The notes under the pieces: generated by a model
Told to the model about the DNA's origin: nothing
Database searches by the model: none
Seen by the model: the letters and a program-made list of their open reading frames with translations, nothing else
Assembly (NCBI GenBank): GCA_028715965.1
Contig: JAQUQS010000005.1
Location: 1 to 54,903, forward strand
DNA: 54,903 bases
Direction of reading: 5' to 3'
From: Candidatus Omnitrophota bacterium
GTDB lineage: Bacteria; Omnitrophota; Gorgyraeia; Tantalellales; Tantalellaceae
In this document: positions 26,167-35,350 of the stretch, in pieces
How positions within the stretch are numbered: position 1 is the stretch's first letter
Layout: every line of letters begins with the position of its first letter
Made by a program: the position numbers and the translations under genes

Positions 26167-27096
26167 CTATACTCCGTCATTGAAAAGCCATGTGCTAAGA
26201 TATCTCTCGCCCGTATCACAAAGTATGGTAACTATTGTCTTTCCTCTGTTCTCTTCGGTCGCCGCCAGTTTTACACTCGCGGCCACATTGGCCCCCGAGG
26301 ATATCCCCACGAGAATGCCTTCCTCTTTCGCCAATCTGCGGGCATGATCACCGGCCTCCTCATCTTGAATCGTTATTATCTCATCTATCAATTCTTTTTT
26401 CAAGACCTTAGGCACGAACCCTGCTCCAATACCCTGTATCTTGTGCGGCCCCGGCATCCCTCCGGAAAGTACCGGCGATGTGGCAGGTTCTACCCCTATT
26501 ATCCGTATAAGCGGGTTATTTTCCTTAAGCACGCTACCAATACCTGTTATTGTGCCTCCCGTACCTATCCCCGCGACCAGTATATCGACCTTGCCTTCGG
26601 TATCCTCCAGTATCTCCAGGGCCGTGGTCCTTCTGTGGGCTTCGGGATTAGCGGGGTTCTCGAACTGCTGCGGCATGAACGCGCCAGTAGTCTGGGAGAC
26701 CAGTTCCTCCGCCCTTTCAACCGCCCCTTTCATGCCTTTTTCTCCCGGCGTAAGGATGACCTCGGCCCCGAATATGCGCAGGAGCGCCCGTCTTTCCGCG
26801 CTCATCGTATCAGGCATGGTCAATATGAGCTTATATCCCTTGGCGGCACACACGAAAGCCAGGGCAATACCCGTATTCCCACTTGTGGGTTCGATTATCA
26901 CGGCGCCCTTCTTCAGCCTACCATCTTTTTCCGCCGCTTCTATCATGGCCAGCCCGATCCTGTCCTTTACGCTTCCCAGGGGGTTAAAGAACTCCGCCTT
27001 GGCCAGTATCTCCGCCGGGAGCCCGGCACATATCCTTTTGAGCCTTAGAAGCGGTGTTCTCCCTATCGTCCTGGTGATATCATCGTATATGTTCAT
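26167..27096 (-). CDS. cysK: Cysteine synthase CysK (O-acetylserine sulfhydrylase)
   Basis: PLP enzyme making cysteine from O-acetylserine and sulfide. Start is the ATG at 27094-27096, behind GGAGG, giving the standard opening with IGRTPLLRL; the longer frame overlaps metY and lacks a signal. Lysine K44 in [10 protein letters not shown] binds [12 protein letters not shown] is the substrate loop, [10 protein letters not shown] binds the PLP phosphate and [10 protein letters not shown] follows. About 309 residues, as in CysK. Sits between metY and metX. In Bacillus CysK also partners the regulator CymR, of interest because an Rrf2 gene heads this run. Confidence 0.93.
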   Translation of the reverse strand: MNIYDDITRTIGRTPLLRLKRICAGLPAEILAKAEFFNPLGSVKDRIGLAMIEAAEKDGRLKKGAVIIEPTSGNTGIALAFVCAAKGYKLILTMPDTMSAERRALLRIFGAEVILTPGEKGMKGAVERAEELVSQTTGAFMPQQFENPANPEAHRRTTALEILEDTEGKVDILVAGIGTGGTITGIGSVLKENNPLIRIIGVEPATSPVLSGGMPGPHKIQGIGAGFVPKVLKKELIDEIITIQDEEAGDHARRLAKEEGILVGISSGANVAASVKLAATEENRGKTIVTILCDTGERYLSTWLFNDGV

Positions 27097-27121
27097 TTGA
27101 ACCTCCGTATACGTTGCCCGT

Positions 27122-28423
27122 TCATACCTTTTCAAGGGCCTGTTCCAGGTCCGCCACAAGGTCCGCGACATCCTCTATCCCTATGGATAATCTGATAAAA
27201 TCATCGGACACACCCGCGGCTTTACGTTCCTGGTCGGTTAACTGCTGGTGAGTAGTGGACGCGGGATGTATCGCCAGGCTTTTAGCGTCACCTATATTGG
27301 CCAGATGGCTGAAAAGCCTGAGCGAATTGATGAACTTCTTTCCCGCCTCAAGTCCGCCTTTTATCCCGAAGCCCAGAAGCCCTGAATACCAACCGTTCCG
27401 GAAGTATTTACTGGCTACGGCATGCTGCGGATGGTCTTCCAGCCCGGGGTAATTCACCCATGTCACTTTCTCATGCCCTTTCAGGAATCGCGCTATCCCC
27501 ATGGCGTTCTCGCTGTGTCTCGGCATCCTGAGATGCAATGTCTCCAACCCCTGCAGGAACAGGAAAGCGTTGAAAGGGCTCATACAAGCGCCTATATCCC
27601 GAAGAAGGCTTAATCTCGCTTTAATAGCGAACACGATATTCCCCATACCGGGGACATCCCCGAAAGCCTCGGTGAACTTTATACCGTGATAACTGGGATC
27701 GGGTTCGGTGAACTGCGGGAACTTCCCTCCGGTCCAATCGAACCTGCCGGCATCAACGATCGCGCCGCCTATGGATGTCCCGTGCCCTCCTATATACTTC
27801 GTTGTTGAGTGTACGATTATATCCGCGCCATGCTCTATCGGATTGACCAGGAAAGGTGTACCGACAGTGTTATCGATGATAAGGGGGATACCGTTAGAAT
27901 GGGCTATATCGGCGACCTTCCTTATGTCGAGCGCGTCAAGCCTGGGGTTCCCAAGCGTTTCGGAATACAGGGCCTTCGTACGCGATGTTATGGCTTTCCT
28001 GAAGTTCTCGGGATCCGTCGGGTCTACGAACTTGAATTTTATACCCAACTTCTGCAATGTATAATGGAACAACGTATATGTGCCTCCGTAAAGACTGCTG
28101 GAGGAGACCACTTCATCCCCCTCGGAAGCCAGGTTCAAAATACTTATCGTTATTGCGGATTGTCCGGATGCGGTAGCCAGACCAGCTACTCCTCCTTCAA
28201 GAGCCGCCAGCCGTTTCTCCAGCGCGTCGACCGTTGGGTTCATGATACGGGAATATATGTTCCCGAACTGTTTAAGTTCGAAGAGCTCAGCCGCGTGCGT
28301 AGTATCCTTGAAAACATAAGAAGCCGTCTGGTATAACGGCACGGCCCTGGCCCCGGTCACGGGATCGGGTTCATATCCCGCGTGTATACCTAAAGTACCT
28401 TTTCCCTTTTTGATATCTACCAT
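27122..28423 (-). CDS. metY: O-acetylhomoserine sulfhydrylase MetY
   Basis: PLP enzyme of the Cys/Met metabolism family making homocysteine directly from O-acetylhomoserine and sulfide. 433 residues, the longer length of MetY rather than Met[21 protein letters not shown] opens it, [13 protein letters not shown] follows, the PLP lysine is K209 in [14 protein letters not shown], and the end has [18 protein letters not shown], typical of sulfhydrylases. Strong GGAGG ribosome site; 25 nt after the Rrf2 gene. Confidence 0.95.
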   Translation of the reverse strand: MVDIKKGKGTLGIHAGYEPDPVTGARAVPLYQTASYVFKDTTHAAELFELKQFGNIYSRIMNPTVDALEKRLAALEGGVAGLATASGQSAITISILNLASEGDEVVSSSSLYGGTYTLFHYTLQKLGIKFKFVDPTDPENFRKAITSRTKALYSETLGNPRLDALDIRKVADIAHSNGIPLIIDNTVGTPFLVNPIEHGADIIVHSTTKYIGGHGTSIGGAIVDAGRFDWTGGKFPQFTEPDPSYHGIKFTEAFGDVPGMGNIVFAIKARLSLLRDIGACMSPFNAFLFLQGLETLHLRMPRHSENAMGIARFLKGHEKVTWVNYPGLEDHPQHAVASKYFRNGWYSGLLGFGIKGGLEAGKKFINSLRLFSHLANIGDAKSLAIHPASTTHQQLTDQERKAAGVSDDFIRLSIGIEDVADLVADLEQALEKV

Positions 28424-28448
28424 GATCCCCTCCTGTACTGTTATCCTT

Positions 28449-28880
28449 TCATATTATATATGTCAAACCGTTCTCCGTCGCCCTGGCTTTCATCCCGGCC
28501 ACCAGATCCTTTATCAGCTTGCGCGAAAGCAATTCCTTAAGTTCACCCTCAACCGCGCCAAGGATATCGACCATCACGTTGTCTATGATATTCCTGCCGG
28601 GTTCCGCAAGGGCCGGCAATATCCTTATCTCTTTTCCCGTCAAACTTAATACATCCATGATCGACATATTTGATACGTCCTTGATCAGCCGGTATCCCCC
28701 TCCCGGACCCCTCTTACTGCCAAGGATGCCTTTATTCTTCAACGCCAACAGCACCTGCTCAAGCACCTTTATGGATATGCCCGTTCTCCTGGCTACTTCT
28801 TTTATGGAAAAATCCTTCTGCCCGCTGAAAGCGAACAGCGTGATGATCTTCAAAAAATAATATACTTTTTTTTCGAGCAT
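28449..28880 (-). CDS. Rrf2-family transcriptional regulator (CymR-like, no Fe-S cysteines)
   Basis: 143-residue winged-helix Rrf2 protein: [35 protein letters not shown] (recognition region), [19 protein letters not shown] (wing). The three cysteines that hold the Fe-S cluster in IscR and NsrR are absent from the region after the wing ([13 protein letters not shown]). Cluster-less Rrf2 proteins include CymR, the cysteine-metabolism repressor. As first gene before metY-cysK-metX-metW it probably senses sulfur status and controls the operon (inference). Start at the ATG at 28878-28880 behind GGAG. Confidence 0.85.
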   Translation of the reverse strand: MLEKKVYYFLKIITLFAFSGQKDFSIKEVARRTGISIKVLEQVLLALKNKGILGSKRGPGGGYRLIKDVSNMSIMDVLSLTGKEIRILPALAEPGRNIIDNVMVDILGAVEGELKELLSRKLIKDLVAGMKARATENGLTYII

Positions 28881-28912
28881 AATAATTCTCCTATTTCCAT
28901 ATAGACATTTAG

Positions 28913-28941
28913 AGAATACCATGTTTCCGATCTTCTGTCAA
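28913..28941 (-). promoter_or_regulatory. Sigma-70 promoter of the sulfur operon
   Basis: Minus strand -35 TTGACA, 17-bp spacer, -10 TATTCT, start of transcription near 28906, about 25 nt before the Rrf2 ATG. The -35 directly follows the T-run of the upstream terminator. Confidence 0.75.
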
Positions 28942-28942
28942 C

Positions 28943-28972
28943 AAAAAAACGGCCCGGCATTCAACCGGGCCG
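28943..28972 (-). terminator. Rho-independent terminator after the metallophosphatase gene
   Basis: 8-bp GC-only stem (CGGCCCGG with its complement) around a 7-nt loop, followed on the minus strand by seven T; 25 bp after the stop at 28997. The plus strand has A, not T, on the far side, so it works in the minus direction. Confidence 0.85.
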
Positions 28973-28996
28973 CAAAAAACCATGTCATCGAACAGC

Positions 28997-30013
28997 CTAT
29001 TCAGGGAACCAGTATTTTTCGTCATTGACCCGATCTTCCCTTATGGGAAGTATCCTGGAATTCCTGCCGAAAATATACCCCGTACCATAAAAGTCCCTGA
29101 ACTTGTAGAGCAGTTCCTTCCACATATAATAGGTCAATATTTCCCAGAAAGGCGGTGTTACTTTACGCACTTCATACGTAACATAGTCATTATTGACCAT
29201 TACCCTCACATAATGCAGATAGCCTCCGTCAGACTCCGGGATCTCTATTAGCATGCCCCCGCCCCCAGAAACGATATAATCCACACCATCGAACTCCGCG
29301 TGCTTGAACATATGCTTATGTCCGGAAAAGACCATATCGACCCCGTAAGCCGCGCATAATTTCCTGAACCGATACGCCCAGGGAGAATTGTCCTCATTAT
29401 ACCATTCCTGCTGGTAAGGATCGAACGGCGGCTTATGTAATGTTACAAAAATATGGTCGTACGACTGTCCCTTCTTCAGTTCTTCCTCGAACCATTCGAA
29501 CCGTTCCTCGGCAGGGTCTCCCCGACTGTTATTGAGGAGGATAAAATAAGAGTTCCTGTTGACAAAAGAAACATCAGCTTCGCCGCAATACTCCCTGAAT
29601 AGTTTTTCATCGTCATGGTTGCCTATAGCCGATATAACAGGGTATTTGATGAGCGCCTGCATCTTCTTGTAGGCCTTAAAATGCCTCTCATTACCATCGA
29701 GGCTCACGTCCCCGGCATCAAGCACGAAATCGATAGGCACCTTCCGGAACCTGTCCTCCCGGTTCATCTGCCATATAAGCTTGAGCGTGGCCGAATCGTT
29801 GAACACCATGCCGTTATGGTTATCACCAAGAACAATGAAGGAAAAATACACGCCCTTGTTCCCTCCGAGTTCCCGTATGGCGGCCTGGTTGTTCTCTTCA
29901 GCCGGGGCGCCCTTGACGAACAGGAACGATATCATGGGTAGAAATGAGTACACGACAAGGGCCAACACCACGTAAACTATTATACGGACCATGTTAACGC
30001 GCCCCGTTTTCAT
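28997..30013 (-). CDS. Membrane-anchored calcineurin-like metallophosphatase
   Basis: About 338 residues: a hydrophobic N-terminal helix (about residues 10-30 of this start) and a metallophosphoesterase domain with GDNHNGM, DAGDVSLDGN, AIGNHDDE, HKPPFDP and FSGHKHMFKH, the full set of metal ligands of the calcineurin superfamily. It probably faces the periplasm. Substrate unknown. Start uncertain: ATG at 30013 is 8 nt after the preceding stop; ATG at 29992 is also possible, and a longer frame to 30157 overlaps the flavin reductase gene. A terminator follows. Confidence 0.8.
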   Translation of the reverse strand: MKTGRVNMVRIIVYVVLALVVYSFLPMISFLFVKGAPAEENNQAAIRELGGNKGVYFSFIVLGDNHNGMVFNDSATLKLIWQMNREDRFRKVPIDFVLDAGDVSLDGNERHFKAYKKMQALIKYPVISAIGNHDDEKLFREYCGEADVSFVNRNSYFILLNNSRGDPAEERFEWFEEELKKGQSYDHIFVTLHKPPFDPYQQEWYNEDNSPWAYRFRKLCAAYGVDMVFSGHKHMFKHAEFDGVDYIVSGGGGMLIEIPESDGGYLHYVRVMVNNDYVTYEVRKVTPPFWEILTYYMWKELLYKFRDFYGTGYIFGRNSRILPIREDRVNDEKYWFPE

Positions 30014-30020
30014 ACCAGTA

Positions 30021-30587
30021 TCACTTATCCTTCCTGAGGTCCATAAGTTCTTCCCGCGGCACGCAAAACATCCTGCCTCCCAGATGATGCAGGGTAGACC
30101 CCGCGGATCCGGAGAACCTCCAATGCCCGTCGAATAGATCAGGACACGCGGCGGCATACAATACTTTCCCTATGATAATGTCATATGTGGCCCTGGTATG
30201 CTCGTCACGCACAAGAGAGCACTCAAGCCTCCCCAGGGCTCCCTCTACATACGGGGACGTGACCTTGCTTGCCTCGGACAAGCTCACGCCCGCTATCTTC
30301 GTCTTGTCGGTATCCTTCGCCGAGCAGGAACCACATTCCACCACGATCCCAGCCATATCCGGGGACGGTATGTTTATCACGAAATCACCGTTCTCAAGTA
30401 TACATTTATGTATATAATGTCCCTCGCCCACCGTAAGCGCCACCATGGGCGGGTCCTTTGATATAGGCATATGCCACGCGACGGGAGTTATCCCCACATG
30501 GCCATCATTCACCGATGAGACCAGCACCACAGGCCCGTGATTAACAAGCCTCGTCGCCTGCGGTAAGGGTACTTCTTTCATCCTCAT
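30021..30587 (-). CDS. Flavin reductase-like FMN-binding protein
   Basis: 188-residue split-barrel protein of the flavin reductase-like family. Typical segments: PVVLVSSVNDGHVGITPVAW at the N-terminus, PPMVALTVGEGHYIHKCI, GDFVINIPSPDM, CGSCSAKDTDK, and the DIIIGKVLYAAA strand. Such proteins bind FMN and reduce flavins or serve oxygen defence; exact role unknown. ATG overlaps the greA stop (ATGA). Confidence 0.8.
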   Translation of the reverse strand: MRMKEVPLPQATRLVNHGPVVLVSSVNDGHVGITPVAWHMPISKDPPMVALTVGEGHYIHKCILENGDFVINIPSPDMAGIVVECGSCSAKDTDKTKIAGVSLSEASKVTSPYVEGALGRLECSLVRDEHTRATYDIIIGKVLYAAACPDLFDGHWRFSGSAGSTLHHLGGRMFCVPREELMDLRKDK

Positions 30588-31060
30588 CTCGTTATCTCCA
30601 CTATCTCGTATTCAATAACACCAGCAGGGACCTTCACCTGCACCACACCCCCGACCTTATGCCCAAGAAGCGCCTTCCCCACAGGAGAGGATATGGATAT
30701 TTTATTCTCATCGAAATCTGACTCTTCTTCGGATACCAGCATATAGGTGTATTCATCCCCGCTCTTAAGGTCCCTGACCTTTACCGTGGCCCCTATAAGC
30801 GCCTCATCCCTGGCCATATTACTATCGTCGATTATTTCCGCGTGTATGAGCGTGTCTTCCAGCTCAGCTACTTTTTTTTCATTCATGGCCTGTGCCTCTT
30901 TCGCGGCATCATATTCAGCATTTTCGCTCAGATCACCATGGGAACGGGCTTCCGCAAGGTCTCTGGCTATCTGCCTCCGCCTCTCCCCCTTAAGATATTC
31001 AAGCTCCCTGCAGAGCCTGTCCCTTCCGTCCCTCGTAAGCCTTACACGATCCAACCCCAT
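30584..31060 (-). CDS. greA: Transcription elongation factor GreA
   Basis: Binds the RNA polymerase secondary channel and stimulates cleavage of backtracked transcripts. 158 residues: N-terminal coiled coil with LTRDGRDRLCRELEYLKGER, RSHGDLSENAEYDAAKEAQ (the conserved acidic tip with the D/E pair in GDLSENAEY) and a C-terminal FKBP-like domain (SPVGKALLGHKVGGVVQV). Its ATG overlaps the previous stop by 1 nt (TAATG). Confidence 0.96.
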   Translation of the reverse strand: MGLDRVRLTRDGRDRLCRELEYLKGERRRQIARDLAEARSHGDLSENAEYDAAKEAQAMNEKKVAELEDTLIHAEIIDDSNMARDEALIGATVKVRDLKSGDEYTYMLVSEEESDFDENKISISSPVGKALLGHKVGGVVQVKVPAGVIEYEIVEITR

Positions 31061-31548
31061 TACTCCTCCTCATTCTGCTTTTTTTCGGCATCCCATCCGG
31101 ATAGCAGCCCTTCCTCGTCAATGTACAGGTAGATCTTGTCACCCTTGAAATAATCATCTTCGGAAGGCTTATACACCCACTTATCCGGGCCGGTCCCCCT
31201 GCCCTCAAGCACTATGACCGGCAAGCCATACTCACGCGAGATGTCCTCGCCTTTCTCTCCTGTCTTCAACTCCCCCGACATTATGGCCTTGTTTATGCGT
31301 TCAAAGCTTTTCGTTTCCTCTTTCAGCTCTTTCGCGAGCTCCGCGTTGCTTTGCGCGACCTTGATAAGCGTATCCAACCCGCCTTTGACCTTAACATACC
31401 TGATCTTTTCCGTTCGCTCCTTTTTCTTCGTCCTGTCCCGGACCTTGCGTTCCCTTGGCCCGCCATCAAGGTCCAGCCCGAACGCCATGGACGCGCACAG
31501 GAAGATCGAACACATCCCCACAACGATATGCATGACTTTACTTTTCAT
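31060..31548 (-). CDS. Secreted protein of unknown function
   Basis: 162 residues with a signal peptide (1-24: KSKVMHIVVGMCSIFLCAS, cleavage about after AFG), then a highly basic stretch (RERKVRDRTKKKERTEK), a helical middle and a C-terminal part with LYIDEEGLLSGWD. The last 55 residues, with a W-x-Y pair and an acidic turn before a final strand, faintly resemble BamE/SmpA-like domains. I cannot name it with confidence. Precedes greA with a 1-nt overlap. Confidence 0.6.
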   Translation of the reverse strand: MKSKVMHIVVGMCSIFLCASMAFGLDLDGGPRERKVRDRTKKKERTEKIRYVKVKGGLDTLIKVAQSNAELAKELKEETKSFERINKAIMSGELKTGEKGEDISREYGLPVIVLEGRGTGPDKWVYKPSEDDYFKGDKIYLYIDEEGLLSGWDAEKKQNEEE

Positions 31549-31596
31549 ACTGTTCCACCATCTTATCCCGTCAACCCGCCCCCGAACACGCCCGGG

Positions 31597-31785
31597 TCAA
31601 TCCTTGTCCTCTCCCTTACCCTTTTTCCGGGACTCCAGTAGCGCTTTCTCGAGTATGGTCCTCAGGTTATTGAGTTCGGCCCTCGAAAGGAGGAAATGCG
31701 ACCGGACCTTTTTCTCGACCGCCTGTATCTCGAAAATGTCGTTCTCACGTATGTATCTGATGTTGATCCTCATCGAACCACTCAT
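31597..31785 (-). CDS. Unrecognised 62-residue protein
   Basis: Small soluble protein with a beta-like start (MRINIRYIREND), a probable helix (SRAELNNLRTILEKALLESR) and a charged tail (KKGKGEDKD). Not recognised. Coding is supported by its place 20 nt after phoH in the same run and by synonymous-looking composition, but the start is uncertain (ATG at 31785 or at 31773). Confidence 0.5.
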   Translation of the reverse strand: MSGSMRINIRYIRENDIFEIQAVEKKVRSHFLLSRAELNNLRTILEKALLESRKKGKGEDKD

Positions 31786-31805
31786 CCTTTGTTCTACTTA
31801 TCTGC

Positions 31806-33128
31806 TCACAACAATTGGACCGCAAGGGATGCCAGAGAACTCCTCTCGCTTCTGGAGAACGTAACATGCCCGTACATGTTCTGTCCCTTCATCTTTTCAA
31901 CACAGTAAGTAAGACCGTTGCTTGACGAATCAAGGTAAGGGCTGTCTATCTGGTAGGGATCCCCTGTAAGCACCATTTTCGTCCCCTCCCCGGCCCTGGA
32001 AAGTACGGTCTTGACCTCGTGCGGGGTCATGTTCTGTGCCTCATCGATTATGATGAACCTGTCCGGGATGCTTCTGCCACGCATGAACGTCATAGCTTCC
32101 AGTTCGATTATATCCTCTCTCATGTATTTCTCGACCTGCGCCTTGGTCTTGAGCTTATCCTCTTTATCCTTTTTCTCGGCGTTGCAGATATATTCCAGGT
32201 TGTCGAATATCGGGCCCATCCAGCTTTCCAGTTTTTCCTCTTTTGTTCCCGGTAGATATCCTATATCCCTGCCTAACGGCATTACGGGCCGCGAGACCAA
32301 AAGTCCCGCATATGACTTGTCCCTGACGACCTTCTGTAACCCGGCGGCTATGGCAAGCAGGGTTTTCCCCGTACCGGCCGGCCCGACAAGCGTGACAAGT
32401 TTTATGTCACTGTTAAGAAGGAGTTCAAGCGCCATGACCTGCTCCCTGTTCCGGGGACGTATGGACATAACGTTCATCTTGTTGAAAATCAGCGGCATGA
32501 GTATCCCGAACTCGCGTTTATAGCGGCCTATGGCCGTATGTTTCGGATCGTCCTTATCCACAAGAAGGGCGAACTCATTCTCCAGGAACTCATCTTCCGG
32601 CACCTTCAATTCCTTGTTCCGGAAAAAGGCGTCTATATCCTCGCGTGATACGTCAAAAGAATGCCACCCGCTGTACAACCTGTCCAGATCGACCTTTTCT
32701 TTCTCGAAATCTACGCTTTGCACTCCCAGCGCATCGGCTTTTATCCTCGCATTGATATCCTTGGAAACAAAAATAACGTTCTCGCCTTTTTGTTTTTCGG
32801 CATATGCCGTGATGATTATCCTGTTATCCACGATATCCGTGGACAGCCCAAGTTTAATGGCATCTTCCCTGCCCTGGAACATAAGCACCTTGAGAAGCCC
32901 CCCGTTGCTGAGAGGGAATCCCTTCCCCGGCTCACCTTTTCTGCGAAAACCGTCGAGCATACGTATGGCGATCCTGGCGTTCCGGCCCTTTTCATCATGG
33001 CTGCTCTTGAACGTATCCAGCTCCTCCAGCACTTCTATCGGTAGAACGACCGTATTGTCAGCGAAAGAAACAAGAGAACTAGGGTTATGAAGTATGACAT
33101 TGGTATCAAGGACAAAAGTTTTTTTCAA
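31806..33128 (-). CDS. PhoH-family ATPase with N-terminal PIN nuclease domain
   Basis: 440 residues. Residues 1-130 form a PIN ribonuclease domain (TFVLDTNVILHN, VLEELDTFK, acidic metal ligands), the rest a PhoH ATPase: LVGPAGTGKTLLAIAAG (Walker A), VSRPVMPLGRDIGYLPG, RFIIIDEAQNMTPHEVK (Walker B). PIN-PhoH (PhoH2/YlaK type) proteins unwind and cut RNA. Start is TTG at 33126-33128, with AAGGA 7 nt upstream; no in-frame ATG fits better. Confidence 0.92.
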   Translation of the reverse strand: MKKTFVLDTNVILHNPSSLVSFADNTVVLPIEVLEELDTFKSSHDEKGRNARIAIRMLDGFRRKGEPGKGFPLSNGGLLKVLMFQGREDAIKLGLSTDIVDNRIIITAYAEKQKGENVIFVSKDINARIKADALGVQSVDFEKEKVDLDRLYSGWHSFDVSREDIDAFFRNKELKVPEDEFLENEFALLVDKDDPKHTAIGRYKREFGILMPLIFNKMNVMSIRPRNREQVMALELLLNSDIKLVTLVGPAGTGKTLLAIAAGLQKVVRDKSYAGLLVSRPVMPLGRDIGYLPGTKEEKLESWMGPIFDNLEYICNAEKKDKEDKLKTKAQVEKYMREDIIELEAMTFMRGRSIPDRFIIIDEAQNMTPHEVKTVLSRAGEGTKMVLTGDPYQIDSPYLDSSSNGLTYCVEKMKGQNMYGHVTFSRSERSSLASLAVQLL

Positions 33129-33177
33129 GATGTATCCTTCCTTTCTGGTTTATTACGCGTCCGTCCGGACCTTACGA

Positions 33178-33654
33178 TCAACGTACTTTCTGGACAAGCT
33201 CAGCGACCCTCCTGCCTAACTCGCGGCACTGTTCCTCGGCCCGCTTGTCCGGCCTGCCTATTGCCACCGTACCGTAATGACCGCCTTTTTCCATACCCTG
33301 CACGACCATGCCATGTATGAGCATCGCCGATAGGATGCTCAATATGGTGGTCTCGTTACCGCCCCCTATGTTGGCGGATGAAGAGAACGCCGCCCCCGCT
33401 CTTCCGACGAGCCTGCCATGGAGCACAACGGAATCGTCCAGTAGTTTCTTGATCTGATATGCCATGGTCCCGTAATATGTCGGGGAGCCTATTATCATAC
33501 CATCAAAAGCCTCAAGCTCTTCCACCCGGAAGTCTTCCACCGAACGGACATCCACATCAGTGCCGGGGACATCCTTCGCTCCTTCAGAGACATATTCCGC
33601 CATTCGCTTCGTATTACCTGTACCGGAAAAATAAAGCACGATGATCTTTTTCAT
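33178..33654 (-). CDS. Flavodoxin / WrbA-like NAD(P)H:quinone oxidoreductase-type flavoprotein
   Basis: 158-residue flavodoxin fold: the FMN phosphate loop YFSGTGNTKRMAEYV (9-23), GMIIGSPTYYGTMAYQIK and a Ser/Gly-rich FMN loop FSSSANIGGGNETT. The GSPTYYG and GGNE features resemble the WrbA/flavodoxin_1 group of quinone reductases. Cytosolic. GAGGAGG ribosome site, own promoter at 33673-33700. Confidence 0.85.
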   Translation of the reverse strand: MKKIIVLYFSGTGNTKRMAEYVSEGAKDVPGTDVDVRSVEDFRVEELEAFDGMIIGSPTYYGTMAYQIKKLLDDSVVLHGRLVGRAGAAFSSSANIGGGNETTILSILSAMLIHGMVVQGMEKGGHYGTVAIGRPDKRAEEQCRELGRRVAELVQKVR

Positions 33655-33672
33655 TGATCCTCCTCGTTTATT

Positions 33673-33700
33673 ATTATAACTTTAAAATAATAATAATCAA
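33673..33700 (-). promoter_or_regulatory. Probable promoter of the flavodoxin gene
   Basis: Minus strand -35 TTGATT, 16-bp spacer, -10 TATAAT (consensus), start of transcription near 33666, only about 12 nt before the ATG and just covering the ribosome site. Confidence 0.55.
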
Positions 33701-33761
33701 ATATATTAACGTCCGCCCTGATGCCCCGGCCGGAACCGCATGATCGCTGCCCATGCTCCCA

Positions 33762-34592
33762 TTATCTTTCCTGTGACACTATGTTTATGTAAGCGTCAAA
33801 ATCCATATGCCCTTTTATCTGCTTCTCGATGTAAGAGATGCGTTCCGAGTAATATGGATGGGTCCTATATGACGAATATTTCCGGCGTGGGCCTTTTTTA
33901 CGTAGTTCCTGCATCTTTTTGAGCGCGTTCACCGCCTCTTCCGGGTCAAACCCGGATGCTTTCATGTATTTTACGGCCAGGAGGTCGGCCTGTTCCTCAT
34001 CACTCCTGGAATACTCGGACATAAGCTGTCCTAAAGCCCTGTTGGCCTTCTGGAAATCTCCGGTCTCCTTGTTCATGTTCATACCCAGGAGCATCAAAAG
34101 GGTCGCGCCTATATCGCCCTGGAAACGCTTTATCGCGTGTTTGGCCTCAATATGGCCCATCTCATGGGCAAGCACGGACGCGATCTGTCCCTCATCCTCA
34201 AGAGCGTTCACCAGGTCGTCAAATATGTACACATATCCGCCCGGCGCGGCGAAAGCGTTATAAAAACGGTCTTTATCATGATTCAGGACCGTGAACGTAT
34301 ATATGATCTCTTTCCTGTCCGAAACTTCCGCCAGTTCCTCCCCGATGCCCTTCACCTTTTCCTCAAGCAAGGGATCTACAGGCATATCAAAATGTTTCAG
34401 CACTCGTCCGTGGAAACGCTTACCCATGGCCCTCTCTTTTTCCGGGGATATGAATATCACCTCCCTTTCATCCGTCGCCGGGTTCACTGTGGTGAACCCG
34501 GTCAAAAGGGGCAAAAGGACCGATAGCGTCAAGGCGAACGCGCCGACGTTCACAGGAAAACGACCCTCCCTCCGTACTTTATCCCGGGACAT
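33762..34592 (-). CDS. M48-family zinc metalloprotease, secreted or membrane-attached (BepA/LoiP-like)
   Basis: About 276 residues: N-terminal hydrophobic segment preceded by Arg/Lys (signal peptide or anchor), then a peptidase M48 domain with VLAHEMGHIEAKHAI (HExxH) and SRSDEEQADLLAVKYM (third ligand E). YRTHPYYSERISYIEK is typical for the family. In Gram-negatives such periplasmic proteases assist outer-membrane protein quality control. The start is unsure: three ATGs at 34592-34604 overlap the TtcA-like gene; a GTG at 34553 follows a strong GGAGGGAGGG. All give the same mature protein. Confidence 0.85.
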   Translation of the reverse strand: MSRDKVRREGRFPVNVGAFALTLSVLLPLLTGFTTVNPATDEREVIFISPEKERAMGKRFHGRVLKHFDMPVDPLLEEKVKGIGEELAEVSDRKEIIYTFTVLNHDKDRFYNAFAAPGGYVYIFDDLVNALEDEGQIASVLAHEMGHIEAKHAIKRFQGDIGATLLMLLGMNMNKETGDFQKANRALGQLMSEYSRSDEEQADLLAVKYMKASGFDPEEAVNALKKMQELRKKGPRRKYSSYRTHPYYSERISYIEKQIKGHMDFDAYINIVSQER

Positions 34593-35346
34593 CATCAAGA
34601 TCATCCTGCCCGCCCATTGGCGTTATGTAATCGAGTTTTATCCTGGAAAGCGCGTTCAATATATTGCTTTTAACATCCTGCTTCGGGCCTGACCTGTGCA
34701 GCTCGCTCAATATATTCTTTACGAGCTTTCTTTTTGAATCCCTGTTCCTGGCGCACTTCGACGAAATGACCGGAAGGGCGTTATCTCGGGCATACACCGC
34801 GAGCTCTTTTTCCTCCAGCAATATCAATGGCCTTATGATCGTTATCCGCCCATCAAAGAGTTCCTGTACCGGATTGATGCTGGATATCTCTCCGTTAAAG
34901 AACAGGTTCATCAATATGGTCTCGACAACATCATCTTTATGATGCCCTAAGGCCACTTTTTTAAACCCGATCTCTTCAGCTGTCTGGAATATCGCCTTCC
35001 GCCTGTTCCAGGCGCACCAGAAACAATCTTCGCGCTTTAATTTATTGTTTTCGGCTATCTTGATGCGTTTTATCACATATTCACACCCCAAGGACGTGAA
35101 GAACTTCTTAAGCTCATCCTCCTTGCCCTCCGGGTCCGGGTCATAATCCGTCAAGACATGGATAGCCTTGACCTCATAATCGATAGGGACCCACTTTTTC
35201 CTCATTTGCAAGATCCTCAAAAGCGACGAGCTGTCCTTCCCGCCGGATACCGCAACGAGTATCTTGTCCCCATCCCCTATCATATTGTATCGCGTTATCG
35301 CTTTACCCGCTCTTTTTTCCGTAAAATATCCTCGTCTGGGGCACAT
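34579..35346 (-). CDS. TtcA-like tRNA thiolation ATPase (PP-loop)
   Basis: 255-residue PP-loop protein: ILVAVSGGKDSSSLLRIL (ATP pyrophosphatase loop), CFWCAWNRRKAIF (CxxC that with a later cysteine binds a 4Fe-4S cluster in TtcA) and LGHHKDDVVETILMNLFF. It probably puts sulfur on a tRNA base (2-thiocytidine-32 in TtcA). A further cysteine in ISSKCARNRDSKR may be the third ligand. Ends inside the M48 gene start and begins 4 nt after the lipoprotein stop. Confidence 0.85.
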   Translation of the reverse strand: MCPRRGYFTEKRAGKAITRYNMIGDGDKILVAVSGGKDSSSLLRILQMRKKWVPIDYEVKAIHVLTDYDPDPEGKEDELKKFFTSLGCEYVIKRIKIAENNKLKREDCFWCAWNRRKAIFQTAEEIGFKKVALGHHKDDVVETILMNLFFNGEISSINPVQELFDGRITIIRPLILLEEKELAVYARDNALPVISSKCARNRDSKRKLVKNILSELHRSGPKQDVKSNILNALSRIKLDYITPMGGQDDLDDVPG

Positions 35347-35350
35347 GCCT

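Noticed and set aside
28886-28917. ATTCTC/GAGAAT inverted repeat around the start of the Rrf2 transcript as a possible operator
   Set aside because: Arms of 6 bp with a 21-bp gap in AT-rich sequence; may be chance and does not match the known CymR site.
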